The notes: a model not told the origin generated them from the sequence alone. A stretch of DNA of 64,000 nucleotides from Cytobacillus sp. IB215665 (GCF_033963835.1 NZ_JAXBME010000002.1:248001-312000), one strand, 5' to 3'. Positions 1-9,378 are shown, numbered from the stretch's first letter. Translations and numbers: made by a program.

Positions 1-432
1 CAAATGGCTCATTTTGTAGATAAGCGAGATTTAAAGATTATTTCGCCTAAAAAAGAAATCAAACCAAAAGTTTATCAGCTTAATGAGGGGCAAACTTTAT
101 ATTTTGGAGGTCTAGCGCGCTTTGACTTTATAAAAGGAAATAGAACATCATTTGTATGTTATGTTTCCAATGATTTATCAATACACAGAACTAAGCTTGA
201 AAATGCAGATGATTTATATAAAAAGCATGCTGGGGACCTTTTACAACCACCGCGAAAGGAACATGTTGATGAATTTCCACCACTAATCGCTCATGAATTT
301 ACGATTAAAGAAAGAAAAATGGAAATAGTATTTTCTGGTTTAGGTTGGATAACAATAGATGAGCCGGGATTAACAATTTGTGCGCATGTACCGAAAGGTG
401 TAGGTGTATCAATTAGAAAGTCACTAATATAA
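1..432 (+). CDS. yqeH: Ribosome biogenesis GTPase YqeH, C-terminal part (cut by window edge)
   Basis: This is the last 143 codons of a reading frame that enters from the left edge; the GTPase motifs lie outside the window. The family is normally about 370 residues. The visible part resembles the C-terminal domain of the circularly permuted GTPase YqeH, ending in a GLGWITI segment and the tail VSIRKSLI. YqeH is known to act in 30S subunit assembly. Its place just before aroE-yhbY-nadD matches B. subtilis order. The internal ATG at position 4 is not a real start because the frame is open to base 1. Confidence 0.88.
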   Translation, partial: QMAHFVDKRDLKIISPKKEIKPKVYQLNEGQTLYFGGLARFDFIKGNRTSFVCYVSNDLSIHRTKLENADDLYKKHAGDLLQPPRKEHVDEFPPLIAHEFTIKERKMEIVFSGLGWITIDEPGLTICAHVPKGVGVSIRKSLI

Positions 433-759
433 ACATTGACAATGGCTATAATTCATGTACATTTGCAACATGCATGAAACAGTTTAGACGAAATGAATAA
501 ATAGCTTTAAGCATTATGTTTTTTTACATGCCATTAGAACAATAATTGAGCTTTTTTGGACCTGTCGGTGCTATGAAGATTAAATGATGCTAATAGACCA
601 GGTTTTGTTTAAGCTTTATTTTAAGCTCTTTTCGTAAACATTGTTGCTAATGTTATTAATGCTACGAACTCTCGTTATCGTGGCAATTTCTTAGGGCGAA
701 AACAACAAATGCAAAAACAGCCTGCTTTAAAAATAGATTTTTATAGGGGATGAGGAAAA
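433..759. other. Gene-free stretch between yqeH and aroE
   Basis: There is no coding frame with an SD sequence here. The right third is an R1 repeat copy (621-723). The left part is AT-rich with no convincing terminator; the aroE SD sits at its right end. Confidence 0.6.
621..723 (+). repeat. R1 MITE-like element, internally shortened copy
   Basis: The left end reads AAGCTCTTTTCGTAAAC and the right end GCAAAAACAGCC, as in the full copy at 13981-14147, but about 65 bp of the middle is missing. It is non-coding and ends 37 bp before the aroE start. Confidence 0.65.
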
Positions 760-1602
760 GTGACAAAATTATTTGGACTAATTGGTTGTCCAGTTGCTCA
801 TTCATTGTCACCACAAATGCATAATGATGCTTTTGCTAATTTAGAGATAGATGCAAAGTATCACGCGTTTCATGTTGAACCAGAAAATTTAGAGAATGCA
901 ATATTAGGGTGTAAAGCTCTACAAATTGCTGGTTTTAATGTTACAATACCACATAAAGTAAGTATCATGAAGTACTTAGATGATATCGATCAACTAGCTG
1001 AACAAATAGGCGCTGTTAATACAGTTGTAAATAATAATGGAAGATTAATTGGATATAATACCGATGGACCAGGCTATGTTCGTGCTTTAGCAAATATGGT
1101 TACATCACAATTAAATAGCAAAAAGATATTAATCATTGGTTCAGGTGGAGCTGCTAGAGGGATTTATTTTTCACTCGCAAAACATGGTGTGCAGAGCATA
1201 GACATTTGCAATCGAACGATGACTACCGCAGTAGAGTTAGTAAAACAATGTCAGTTTGATGTTCATTCTTCGGCGTTGACCTTACATGAAGCGGAAACAC
1301 GGATACCCCATTATGACATTATTATTAATACTACATCTGTAGGTATGAGCCCCAAAACTAATGCTATACCTATAAGTACAAAAAACATTAATAAGAACCA
1401 TTTAGTATCTGACATTATCTATAATCCACTTGAAACAAAATTGTTAACAGAAGCACGAAACAATGGAGCAGTGGTCCAAAATGGTGTAGATATGTTTGTT
1501 TATCAAGGCGCTCTAGCGTTTGAAACGTGGACCAATATGTTTCCAAATACAGCTCGTATGAGAAAGATTGTGTTAAAAAAACTAGGAGGAACAACATGCT
1601 AA
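760..1602 (+). CDS. aroE: Shikimate dehydrogenase AroE
   Basis: The 280-residue protein reduces 3-dehydroshikimate to shikimate with NADPH in the common aromatic amino-acid pathway. The substrate-binding N-terminus shows HSLSPQMHN (residues 14-22) and NVTIPHK, with Lys66 the expected catalytic lysine and Asp102 in NTDGPG its partner. The nucleotide-binding loop is GSGGAA (127-132), followed by NRT. The start is GTG at 760, preceded by a GGGGATGAGG SD. It overlaps the next gene, yhbY, by 7 bp, so the two are co-transcribed. Length and motifs are normal for the family. Confidence 0.95.
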   Translation: MTKLFGLIGCPVAHSLSPQMHNDAFANLEIDAKYHAFHVEPENLENAILGCKALQIAGFNVTIPHKVSIMKYLDDIDQLAEQIGAVNTVVNNNGRLIGYNTDGPGYVRALANMVTSQLNSKKILIIGSGGAARGIYFSLAKHGVQSIDICNRTMTTAVELVKQCQFDVHSSALTLHEAETRIPHYDIIINTTSVGMSPKTNAIPISTKNINKNHLVSDIIYNPLETKLLTEARNNGAVVQNGVDMFVYQGALAFETWTNMFPNTARMRKIVLKKLGGTTC

Positions 1603-1889
1603 CAGGAAAACAAAAAAGATTTTTACGTTCAAAAGCTCATCATTTAACTCCAATTTTTCAAGTAGGCAAAGGTGGAGTGAATGAAAACATGAATAAACAA
1701 ATTGGTGAAGCACTAGAAGCAAGAGAACTATTAAAAATAAGTGTACTGCAAAATTGTGAAGATGATCGCAACGTAGTTGCTGAAGATATCGTGAATGGTA
1801 CAAAGGCTGAATTAGTTCAAATAATAGGTAACACGATCGTTTTATATAAAGAATCAAGAGATAACAAGCAAATTAAACTGCCTTCATAG
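1596..1889 (+). CDS. yhbY: Ribosome assembly RNA-binding protein YhbY (YqeI), CRM domain
   Basis: A 97-residue single CRM-domain protein. The family binds RNA and associates with pre-50S ribosomal particles. The N-terminal LTGKQKRFLRSKAHHL and the IFQVGKGG loop are typical. I chose ATG 1596 because it follows an AGGAGGA SD in the end of aroE; the frame stays open further upstream, but that would give a non-homologous extension inside aroE. It lies between aroE and nadD as in B. subtilis, in an operon that also carries other ribosome factors (yqeH, rsfS). Confidence 0.93.
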   Translation: MLTGKQKRFLRSKAHHLTPIFQVGKGGVNENMNKQIGEALEARELLKISVLQNCEDDRNVVAEDIVNGTKAELVQIIGNTIVLYKESRDNKQIKLPS

Positions 1890-1901
1890 GGTTAGTTACG
1901 T

Positions 1902-2471
1902 ATGAAAAAAGTAGGAATTATTGGTGGGACATTTGATCCTCCTCATAATGGACATTTATTAATAGCAAATGAAGTTTTAGATAAGCTACATTTATCAGAG
2001 GTCTGGTTTTTGCCAACGTATACACCTCCACATAAACAACATAAATATATATCTAGTAGTGAAGATAGACTTAAGATGCTGCGACTCGCAATTGGAGATA
2101 ATCCGTTATTTAAGCTAAATACGATTGAAATTGACCGACAAGGAGTATCATATACGTATGATACAATGAAGATATTGGTTGAACAGTATAGTGATTACAA
2201 GTTTTATTTCATTATTGGTGCTGATATGGTGGAATATTTGCCTAAATGGTATAAAATCAATGATCTACTGGAATTAGTAACATTTGTAGGTGTTAAAAGG
2301 GGGCAATATGATGTGAATACGAATTACCCTATTCTACAAGTGGTAATTCCACAGTTTGATGTTTCTTCTTCATTGCTTCAACAGAGAATGAAAGAAGGCA
2401 AGACGACTCAATATCTTATGCCGAGTAAGGTTAGACAATATATTGCGGAGAATAGGTTATATGAAACGTGA
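1902..2471 (+). CDS. nadD: Nicotinate-nucleotide adenylyltransferase NadD
   Basis: A 189-residue cytoplasmic enzyme that adenylates nicotinate mononucleotide to deamido-NAD in NAD synthesis. The nucleotidyltransferase motif [11 protein letters not shown] is at residues 8-18, and the C-terminal SSSLLQQR resembles the family's ISSTxIR signature. The SD is weak (TAGGGTTAG). Its stop lies inside the start of yqeK (11-bp overlap), indicating coupled translation. Confidence 0.95.
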   Translation: MKKVGIIGGTFDPPHNGHLLIANEVLDKLHLSEVWFLPTYTPPHKQHKYISSSEDRLKMLRLAIGDNPLFKLNTIEIDRQGVSYTYDTMKILVEQYSDYKFYFIIGADMVEYLPKWYKINDLLELVTFVGVKRGQYDVNTNYPILQVVIPQFDVSSSLLQQRMKEGKTTQYLMPSKVRQYIAENRLYET

Positions 2472-3048
2472 AGAAGCTTTACAAATTGTAAAAGAACAAT
2501 TAACTGAGCATCGTTATCTACATACGATTGGCGTTATGGAAACTGCGCTTGAATTAGCAAAGAGGTACGATTGTGATCAAAAGAAGTGTGAATTAGCTGC
2601 TATCTTTCATGACTATGCAAAATTTAGATCGAAAGAAGTAATGAAAAAAATAATCATTGAGCAAAAAATGAATCAAAATTTATTGCACTTTCATAATGAA
2701 CTATGGCATGCACCAGTTGGGGCTTATCTTGTACAAACAGAAGTTGGTATTAAAGATATAGCAATCATTAATGCGATAAAATATCATACTTCTGGTAGAG
2801 AGAATATGACTTTACTTGAAAAAATTATCTTTTTGGCTGACTATATTGAGCCTGGCAGGCATTTTCCTGGTGTAGAAGAAGTAAGAGCTATAGCTTCTCA
2901 GAATTTAAATGATGCTGTCATTCAGGCTTTGCATAACACGATGATGTTTTTAATGAACAAAAAACAGTTAATTTATCCTGATACATTATTAACGTATAAC
3001 GATTTACTTATGAAAAAAACGGAGGACCAAAAATATGACAAATCATGA
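2461..3048 (+). CDS. yqeK: HD-domain hydrolase YqeK, probable symmetrical Ap4A hydrolase
   Basis: 195 residues from ATG 2461, which has a GGAG at about 2446; an earlier in-frame codon at 2443 would run into nadD and is not preferred. The metal-binding HD pair is His50-Asp51 in IFHDYAKF, with His21 and a later YHTSGRENM as further HD-family ligands. Characterised YqeK proteins hydrolyse diadenosine tetraphosphate to two ADP. The gene overlaps nadD upstream and rsfS downstream (14 bp), so it is part of the same operon. Confidence 0.93.
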   Translation: MKREEALQIVKEQLTEHRYLHTIGVMETALELAKRYDCDQKKCELAAIFHDYAKFRSKEVMKKIIIEQKMNQNLLHFHNELWHAPVGAYLVQTEVGIKDIAIINAIKYHTSGRENMTLLEKIIFLADYIEPGRHFPGVEEVRAIASQNLNDAVIQALHNTMMFLMNKKQLIYPDTLLTYNDLLMKKTEDQKYDKS

Positions 3049-3391
3049 CTTGTTATTACTTGCTGCCAAAGGTGCAGATGATAAAAGAGCAGAGCAAATT
3101 GTAGCTTTAAATATGCAAGGTATTTCACTTATTGCTGATTATTTTTTAATTTGCCAAGGGAATTCTGAAAAACAAATACAAGCGATTGCAAAGGAAATTA
3201 AAGATCTTGTTGAAGAACAAGATTATACGGTTAAACGACTCGAGGGCTATGATGAAGCTCGATGGGTTTTAATAGATATTGGAGATGTTGTAGTGCACAT
3301 TTTTCACAAGGATGAAAGAAGCTATTATAATCTTGAAAAGCTCTGGGGAGATGCACAGAGGGTAGATTTACAACAAGAGCTAAGTCAATGA
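3035..3391 (+). CDS. rsfS: Ribosome silencing factor RsfS (Iojap family)
   Basis: A 118-residue protein of the DUF143/Iojap family, known to bind uL14 on the 50S subunit and block 30S joining under starvation. Recognisable segments are DYFLICQGNSEKQIQAIA and the C-terminal VVHIFHKDERSYYNLEKLWGD. The SD ACGGAGG lies within the end of yqeK. The stop overlaps the next ATG by 4 bp, so the two genes are translationally coupled. Confidence 0.95.
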   Translation: MTNHDLLLLAAKGADDKRAEQIVALNMQGISLIADYFLICQGNSEKQIQAIAKEIKDLVEEQDYTVKRLEGYDEARWVLIDIGDVVVHIFHKDERSYYNLEKLWGDAQRVDLQQELSQ

Positions 3392-4128
3392 CATACAATC
3401 ATTTTGCATATTACTATGACCGCTTAATGAAAGATGCCCCCTATGATTTATGGCTGAAGTTCACGAAAGAAAATATAACAAAGTATAGAATTGGTCCAAA
3501 AATACTTGATTTGGCTTGTGGTACGGGGGAATTATCCATCCGATTAGCAGATGAAGGATTCGATGTTACGGGTGTAGATATGTCAGAGGATATGCTAGCT
3601 GTAGCTTTGGAGAAGTCATTGTCCAATAAACATTCAATTACATTTATACAAAAAGATATGAGAGAGTTATCAGGGTTCCCGTTGTTTGATTGCGTTCTTA
3701 TATTCTGTGATTCTTTAAATTATTTAATAGAACAACAAGACGTACAACAAACCTTTCGCCATGTATATAATCAGCTAGAAGATGGTGGTTTGTTAATGTT
3801 TGATGTTCACTCTGTAAATAAAATCAGTAACTATATAGCAACACATACTTTTGCGCATCATGAACAAGACATTAGTTATATTTGGCAGTGTTTTGATGGT
3901 GAACTTTCGAATAGTGTTGAGCATGACCTAGCCTTTTTTGTGAGGGAAGAAGATACAGAATTTTATGCACGCTATGATGAAACTCATACTCAACGTACGT
4001 TTTTAATAGATCAATATGAACAGTGGCTTGTTCAAGCAGGATTTACTTTGCTGTCTATCAGTGGAGATTTTACCGTTGAACAAGTGAATGAACAGACAGA
4101 AAGAATATTTTTTGTGGCAAGAAAATAA
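3388..4128 (+). CDS. yqeM: Class I SAM-dependent methyltransferase YqeM
   Basis: 246 residues with the Rossmann methyltransferase motif I LDLACGTG at 40-47 and an acidic post-motif (GVDMSEDML). The substrate is unknown to me; the name follows gene order. The start overlaps the rsfS stop by 4 bp. It is the last gene of the aroE-yqeM operon: a strong terminator follows and the next gene, comER, faces it. Confidence 0.88.
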   Translation: MTYNHFAYYYDRLMKDAPYDLWLKFTKENITKYRIGPKILDLACGTGELSIRLADEGFDVTGVDMSEDMLAVALEKSLSNKHSITFIQKDMRELSGFPLFDCVLIFCDSLNYLIEQQDVQQTFRHVYNQLEDGGLLMFDVHSVNKISNYIATHTFAHHEQDISYIWQCFDGELSNSVEHDLAFFVREEDTEFYARYDETHTQRTFLIDQYEQWLVQAGFTLLSISGDFTVEQVNEQTERIFFVARK

Positions 4129-4147
4129 AACTTGTTACATACAAACT

Positions 4148-4177
4148 AAGGGTCAGACTGAATACAGTCTGACCCTT
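4148..4177. terminator. Terminator hairpin between convergent yqeM and comER
   Basis: A perfect 13-bp stem (AAGGGTCAGACTG and its complement) with a 4-base AATA loop. It sits between a + strand operon end and the - strand comER end, so it can serve both, although the T-tract is short on each side. Confidence 0.8.
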
Positions 4178-4228
4178 TGATACCAAATGAAAAAAATTTG
4201 AAGGGATTCTGCTTGAAATGTAGAATGA

Positions 4229-5047
4229 TTAAATGAATTGGTTATGAACATCCTCTATATCTTCACAAAACTTGTCATGAGTGCTTTGAAATAAATGTTC
4301 AAACATGTCACCTAGTTCTTTTTCTAATACTTCAATACCTACCCCTGTAACACCGCCTTTTACACATACCTTCTCCTGAAGCGTTTGTAAAGTGAAAATA
4401 TCTTTTTGTAAAAGCTCACCCATCCCGATTATCATTCCTGTCGCCAAAGTAGTTGCTTGCTCTCTCGTAATCTCCGTCTTATTTGCAGCTGCATCGATAA
4501 ATCTTTGTATTAAATAACTGAAAAATGCTGGTCCACAGCTTACTATGTCAGATGCTACTCTGGTAACTTGTTCTTCAATGAGAACGGGTTCAGATATATT
4601 TGAAAATAAGTAATTAATATAGGATATATAATGCTGGCTGCAACTTTCGCCAAAGGATATTAATGAAATTCCAGAAAACGCTCGATTTGTAATGCTTGGA
4701 ATAACCCTTGCAACTTGACAGTTTACCATAGATTCAATTTGATGTACTGATATTGGACTGGTTATTGAAACGAGACATTTATTATGTGTTAAACAAGGTG
4801 AAATTTGTTGTAAAAGGGGGTGAATTTGTAGTGGTTTAACACAAATAAAAATGATATCTGACTGGGTTATGACATCTTCAGCATCAGAAGTAACTGTTAT
4901 TTCAGGGAAGTTTATCTTAATTTTTTCTGCTTTTTCAATCGTCCGATTGAATATACACAGTTTTGATGGTAATAGAGCTTTTGATTCAATAAACGCCTCA
5001 ATTAATACCTTGCCCATATTTCCGGTACCGATAATCCCTACATTCAT
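4229..5047 (-). CDS. comER: ComER, pyrroline-5-carboxylate reductase homologue
   Basis: 272 residues. It has an N-terminal Rossmann loop GTGNMG (7-12) and the overall P5C reductase fold, including a late CVKGGVTGVGIEVLE segment. It lies divergent from comEA, as in B. subtilis, where comER is not required for DNA uptake but has been linked to sporulation and biofilm formation. I chose ATG 5047, behind an AGGAGGGG SD; the longer in-frame extension upstream has no homology. True proline-biosynthesis activity is uncertain. Confidence 0.9.
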   Translation of the reverse strand: MNVGIIGTGNMGKVLIEAFIESKALLPSKLCIFNRTIEKAEKIKINFPEITVTSDAEDVITQSDIIFICVKPLQIHPLLQQISPCLTHNKCLVSITSPISVHQIESMVNCQVARVIPSITNRAFSGISLISFGESCSQHYISYINYLFSNISEPVLIEEQVTRVASDIVSCGPAFFSYLIQRFIDAAANKTEITREQATTLATGMIIGMGELLQKDIFTLQTLQEKVCVKGGVTGVGIEVLEKELGDMFEHLFQSTHDKFCEDIEDVHNQFI

Positions 5048-5136
5048 TTTAAGATCCCCTCCTGACGTAACAATATCTCTCCTATACAATATGATTTTCA
5101 TTTTTACTTTATGACTGAATTGAAAGGAGCTTAATT

Positions 5137-5751
5137 ATGGAATTTCTAAGAAAATACCAGCAATATTGGTTTGTTGCTTTAATAATCTTAATTATTTTCA
5201 CTGGTATTGTTGTTAATATGATAACAAGACCTGATGAAACGGCTATGGTTGACAGCAATTTACAATCCTTTCTAGAGCAACAAGACAAACCGATCGCAGA
5301 AAGTAGCACGGAAGTATCTCATGCAATATACGTCGATATAAAAGGAGCAGTTGCTTCGGAAGGGGTCTATGAAATGGCAGAAGGCTCTAGGGTAATGGAT
5401 GTCATTGAACAGGCAGGAGGAGTATTAGAGTTTGCAGACATGTCTAAAGTAAACTTGGCACAATTAGTTTATGATGAAATGGTCCTTTATGTACCTAAGC
5501 AGGGAGAGGAGAATTATGATTTACAACATTCATTAATAGGAAAAGAAAAAGATAAAGATAAAGTTGATCTAAATCGTGCCACAATGGCTGAATTAGAATC
5601 TTTGCCAGGAATTGGAGTTAAAAAGGCTGAAGCGATTTTATCGTATCGTGAGGAATATGGATCTTTTCAAGCGGTTGAAGATTTGTTAAAAATATCTGGA
5701 ATTGGTGAAAAATCATTAGAAAAGTTGCTTGAATACGTAGTAGTAAGGTAA
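5137..5751 (+). CDS. comEA: Competence protein ComEA, membrane-anchored dsDNA receptor
   Basis: 204 residues. A membrane segment at about 11-29 anchors the protein. An SLBB-like domain (about 61-120, with VDIKGAVASEGVYEM) follows, and two helix-hairpin-helix DNA-binding motifs (LPGIGVKKAEAIL and ISGIGEKSLEKL, about 150-200) end it. ComEA binds incoming double-stranded DNA outside the membrane for transformation. The SD GAAAGGAGC precedes ATG 5137. The order comEA-comEB-comEC is conserved, but here comEA and comEB are separated by 320 bp. I could not find a convincing ComK box upstream. Confidence 0.95.
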   Translation: MEFLRKYQQYWFVALIILIIFTGIVVNMITRPDETAMVDSNLQSFLEQQDKPIAESSTEVSHAIYVDIKGAVASEGVYEMAEGSRVMDVIEQAGGVLEFADMSKVNLAQLVYDEMVLYVPKQGEENYDLQHSLIGKEKDKDKVDLNRATMAELESLPGIGVKKAEAILSYREEYGSFQAVEDLLKISGIGEKSLEKLLEYVVVR

Positions 5752-6071
5752 ATGTATGAATTTGACATGGCCATATCACAAGCTCTTTTATTATTGCTGT
5801 AAAAAAGAATTATACGAGGTTGTTATACAACGATTATCATTTTAAAGAAGAAAAGCTGGTTCGAATTTTGTTTTTGTACACTTGTTAATTCCTTAAAAGG
5901 AAAACAATCAGAAAAAACAATTGAAAAAGGCTGATGAGAAGCTTACTGCTTGTCAAAAAATTTTCTACGATTGATTGTTATTAATATGCAAAAAGTATGA
6001 TATCGAAAATTGACGAATCTACACATCTTTCATTACACTATTGATATATTGAACATATTGGGGGAGTCTTT
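5752..6071. other. Gene-free stretch between comEA and comEB
   Basis: This 320-bp gap holds a decayed R1-like sequence (about 5780-5933) and AT-rich DNA. No coding frame with an SD and no clear terminator is visible. In B. subtilis comEA and comEB are close together, so the gap is an expansion. Confidence 0.5.
5780..5933 (+). repeat. Decayed R1 MITE-like copy
   Basis: The AAGCTCTTTT left end, a central ATCATTTTAAAGAAGAAAAG-like block and the right-hand AAAGGCTG can be aligned with R1, but with many differences. The assignment is tentative. Confidence 0.35.
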
Positions 6072-6641
6072 ATGGAACGTATTTCATGGGATCAATATTT
6101 TATGGCACAAAGTCATTTACTAGCATTGCGAAGTACATGTACAAGGCTTGCTGTTGGTGCCACAATCGTAAGGGACAAGAGGATAATTGCTGGTGGATAT
6201 AATGGATCTATAGCAGGTGGCACACATTGTGTTGATGAGGGTTGTTACGTAATTGATAACCACTGTGTAAGGACGATTCATGCAGAAATGAATGCTATTT
6301 TACAATGTGCTAAATTTGGGGTTCCTACAGAAGGTGCTGAAATTTATGTTACGCATTTTCCATGTCTACAGTGCTGTAAAGCGATTGTACAAAGTGGAAT
6401 AAAGGCAGTATATTATGCGAACGATTATAAAAACCATCCGTATGCACTAGAAATGTTTAAAGAGTCTAATATATTGGTTGATCAAGTTGAAGTAGATGAA
6501 ATGATTATTGATTTAAAAAATCAAGAAAAACTTCTATTCGTCACCTCGTTGATTAAGAGGTTGGCTGATGAGGGTTTAGATAGTAAAGAAATTAGTAAGC
6601 TACATGATGAGACAAATAAGCTGTTTACCTCATATGTGTAA
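6072..6641 (+). CDS. comEB: ComE operon protein 2, dCMP deaminase family
   Basis: 189 residues. The zinc-dependent deaminase signature is intact: HAE at 70-72 with Glu72 as expected proton shuttle, and PCLQC at 97-101 giving the two zinc cysteines. The family converts dCMP to dUMP; in B. subtilis ComEB is dispensable for transformation. The SD is GGGGGAG just before ATG 6072. The C-terminal ~40 residues after the deaminase core are a common extension in Bacillaceae. Confidence 0.93.
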   Translation: MERISWDQYFMAQSHLLALRSTCTRLAVGATIVRDKRIIAGGYNGSIAGGTHCVDEGCYVIDNHCVRTIHAEMNAILQCAKFGVPTEGAEIYVTHFPCLQCCKAIVQSGIKAVYYANDYKNHPYALEMFKESNILVDQVEVDEMIIDLKNQEKLLFVTSLIKRLADEGLDSKEISKLHDETNKLFTSYV

Positions 6642-6664
6642 ATAGACAAGCCCTTAAACTCAGT

Positions 6665-6719
6665 TAGGTACAAATGGAGTAAGTAGGTGGAGAACACTCT
6701 CCACCGGTATTTGTATCTA
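6665..6719 (+). other. Long two-part hairpin between comEB and comEC
   Basis: An outer 11-bp arm pair (TAGGTACAAAT with ATTTGTATCTA, one G-T pair) encloses an inner 8-bp stem GGTGGAGA/TCTCCACC with an ACAC loop. There is no T-tract behind it, so it is not an ordinary terminator. It would form in a comEB-comEC transcript. Confidence 0.6.
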
Positions 6720-6769
6720 AGCTTGCATGCTATGAGCTATTTATAACACCTTCATATAAGGAGGTATTT

Positions 6770-9079
6770 ATGAACAAAAGTTACATGTATGCTTTAATAG
6801 CAGCTGTATTAGGAATATTAACCTCATATCACTCATTACATCCTACCGTATTGTTTTGTTTACTCCTCTATTTTGTTTACGTATTTTTTAAAGAGAGATA
6901 TACTACAGCCGTTATTTTTTTCACACTGTACATTTTTTTCTTCCTTTATGCAACTTATATAGATAAACAAAATATAAGTAACATCTCCCCGACAGCTACC
7001 GAATTTATTGTTAAATTCACTTCTGATATTCAAATTAATGGTAACCAGTTAACGACAACAGTCAAACTTCCAAATAAGGAAAAAGTGTTATTACGATTTA
7101 AAATAAGCTCTAAAATGGAGAAGGAAGCTTTATCTTCTATACAATTAGGTATGAAGTGTTATTTAACAGGGACACTTGAAGAACCAGCTAGTAGTAGAAA
7201 TCCTTATGAATTTAATTATAAATCATATTTGCGAAGTCACAGAGTACATTGGATTCTTAAACCAGAAAGCATTCAATTGAATCAATGCTCTACAGATGGT
7301 ATGACTCTGTATGATCATATAGTATTAATGAGACAAAAAGGTATCAAGTTTACGATGGTCAATCTTTCTACCGTATCATCAGGGTTCGTTACAGCGTTAA
7401 TATATGGATATCGACATGCTATAGATGAACAAGTGTTATCTTCTTATCAGAAATTAGGTATCGTTCATTTGTTAGCCATTTCAGGACTACACGTTGGGTT
7501 TGTGACAGGTTTCATATATTTAATAGGTTTAAGGATTGGCATAACACGTGAAACAATGACTAATTTACTACTATTTATCATCCCTGTATACATTATTGTA
7601 GCAGGAGGATCACCTTCGGTAATGAGGGCAGGTTTTATGACATGGTGTATATTCTTAGCCATTAAATTATCATTAAAAGTCCACATCATCAATGTTCTAA
7701 GTTTAATATGTTTATGTATGTTACTAATCGATCCATATCAGTTATTTGAAGTTGGATTTCAGTTGTCATTTATCGTTACTTATTCATTAATTTTTTCAGC
7801 CAACAAAATTATTATGCACAAAAAAAATAGGATATCTCAATTATTATGGGTGTCAGTAATTGCTCAATTATCAGCATTACCGATTATTATATATAATTTT
7901 TATGAAATATCTCCCCTTAGTATCCTTCTTAACCTTTTGTTCGTACCATTTTTTTCTTTGTTTATTCTCCCTTTGTCATTTATAACATTAACAAGTTTTT
8001 TTATTTATCCATCAATAGGTAAGTTAGTTGATTTATGCCTTTCTTTTGCTCTAAATAATGCAAATGAGTTTGTTTCTTCGTTATCCAGCATTTCAATATC
8101 ATCTCTTACATTTGGAAGGCCAACTACAATCGTTATGTTTGGGTATGCTTTTAGTATTATTCTGTTCTTTATATATTTAGAGAAAGAAGGGACTTGGAGA
8201 AGGTTAACCGTTCCGATTTGTATATTTTTTATTGTAGTATTGTTTAATTGGAACTGGTATTTTTTTAGCAACCAAGGGGAAGTCATAATGCTTGATATTG
8301 GTCAAGGCGACAGTATATTAATTACACTTCCAAATCGAAAGGCGGTTTATTTAATTGATACCGGAGGTTCTATACCATTTACTCAAGAATTATGGCAACA
8401 GAAGAGTAACACATTTCAAGTAGGTGAAGATGTAATATTACCTTTATTAAAAGCAAAAGGTATTAGAAAAATTGATAAATTAATTTTAACTCATAGTGAT
8501 ATGGACCATGCAGGAGAATCGTTTACGTTGTTTGATAACATCCACATAGACGAAGTAGTATTGTCTAATACAAAGCTTATTACTAATTTTGAAAAGGAAT
8601 TAGTTGGAAAAGCAATATCTTCAAATACACATATAACATTAGTAAAAAAAGGGGATCAATGGATAGATCATGGGTATACATTTTATGTATTATCACCAAG
8701 TGGAACAGAAATAGATGAGAACAATCAATCAATTGTGATTTTTACCGCTATCGGTGGTTTAGATTGGCTTTTTACTGGAGATTTAGAGGCGGAAGGAGAG
8801 TTGGCACTTATGAGATCCTTTCCGAATTTATCAAGTAACGTATTGAAAGTTGGTCATCATGGTAGCGATACTTCAACTACAGAACAATTTCTTACAGCCA
8901 TTAACCCATCATTTGCATTAATATCCGCTGGAAAAAATAATATATTCAATCATCCCCATGAAAAGGTAATAGATCGTTTAGCTATAAGAAATATTCGTAT
9001 ATTTAGAACAGATAAACATGGAGCAATCATATACACATATACAAATGAAACTGGAACCTTTTACACAATATCACCATAA
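6770..9079 (+). CDS. comEC: DNA internalization protein ComEC/Rec2
   Basis: 769 residues, the polytopic channel that carries single-stranded DNA through the membrane in transformation. There are hydrophobic helices at the N-terminus, a soluble OB-like region (about 80-170), the ComEC membrane core with LAISGLHVGFVTG and GGSPSVMRAG, and a C-terminal metallo-beta-lactamase-like domain with LDIGQGDSILI and THSDMDHAG (574-582). The SD AAGGAGG precedes ATG 6770. It appears full length and intact. No terminator is visible directly after it on this strand. Confidence 0.95.
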   Translation: MNKSYMYALIAAVLGILTSYHSLHPTVLFCLLLYFVYVFFKERYTTAVIFFTLYIFFFLYATYIDKQNISNISPTATEFIVKFTSDIQINGNQLTTTVKLPNKEKVLLRFKISSKMEKEALSSIQLGMKCYLTGTLEEPASSRNPYEFNYKSYLRSHRVHWILKPESIQLNQCSTDGMTLYDHIVLMRQKGIKFTMVNLSTVSSGFVTALIYGYRHAIDEQVLSSYQKLGIVHLLAISGLHVGFVTGFIYLIGLRIGITRETMTNLLLFIIPVYIIVAGGSPSVMRAGFMTWCIFLAIKLSLKVHIINVLSLICLCMLLIDPYQLFEVGFQLSFIVTYSLIFSANKIIMHKKNRISQLLWVSVIAQLSALPIIIYNFYEISPLSILLNLLFVPFFSLFILPLSFITLTSFFIYPSIGKLVDLCLSFALNNANEFVSSLSSISISSLTFGRPTTIVMFGYAFSIILFFIYLEKEGTWRRLTVPICIFFIVVLFNWNWYFFSNQGEVIMLDIGQGDSILITLPNRKAVYLIDTGGSIPFTQELWQQKSNTFQVGEDVILPLLKAKGIRKIDKLILTHSDMDHAGESFTLFDNIHIDEVVLSNTKLITNFEKELVGKAISSNTHITLVKKGDQWIDHGYTFYVLSPSGTEIDENNQSIVIFTAIGGLDWLFTGDLEAEGELALMRSFPNLSSNVLKVGHHGSDTSTTEQFLTAINPSFALISAGKNNIFNHPHEKVIDRLAIRNIRIFRTDKHGAIIYTYTNETGTFYTISP

Positions 9080-9167
9080 CATAAATTAAGAAAACGTAGG
9101 CAACTCCAATATTATCTCTTCTAAGCAGTTTTAACAGTTATTTTAAAGCAATCTGTTCAGTCCTATG

Positions 9168-9200
9168 TACGAAAAAAATCAATGCGAACACACCCTCAAA
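9168..9200 (+). repeat. Fragment resembling the right end of R1
   Basis: GTACGAAAAAAATCAATGCG followed by AACACACC matches the R1 right end (consensus TACGAAAACAACAATCAATGCGAAAACAGCC, written here in two parts of one motif). The left half cannot be aligned with confidence. Confidence 0.4.
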
Positions 9201-9223
9201 AAAAGACTGTCAAACGACAGTCT
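9197..9223 (-). terminator. Terminator of yqzM
   Basis: A perfect 8-bp stem AGACTGTC/GACAGTCT with loop AAAC; read on the - strand it is followed by seven T residues. It lies 21 bp past the yqzM stop. Confidence 0.8.
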
Positions 9224-9243
9224 CAAGTGTGATGAGGTGGTTA

Positions 9244-9378
9244 TTAAGAACCTAAAAGTTTAACTACTGTAGCAATGATAAACATAGTTGCAAAAAATCC
9301 GAAAGATACGATAAACCCAACTCCTGAATCTATAGCATCGTTTCGCTTACTTTGGACATTTTCTTCAAATTGATTCAC
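9244..9378 (-). CDS. yqzM: Small membrane protein YqzM
   Basis: A 44-residue protein starting at GTG 9378 behind a GGGAGGGG SD. The N-terminal half is polar (NQFEENVQSKRNDAIDSG) and the C-terminal half is one hydrophobic helix (GFIVSFGFFATMFIIATVV). It matches YqzM of B. subtilis in sequence pattern and in place, between comEC and holA on the opposite strand. Its function is unknown. Its own terminator is at 9197-9223. Confidence 0.85.
   Translation of the reverse strand: MNQFEENVQSKRNDAIDSGVGFIVSFGFFATMFIIATVVKLLGS

Noticed and set aside
5048-5136. ComK boxes upstream of comEA
   Set aside because: I looked for paired AAAA-N5-TTTT motifs at the proper spacing and did not see them; competence control cannot be claimed from this sequence.
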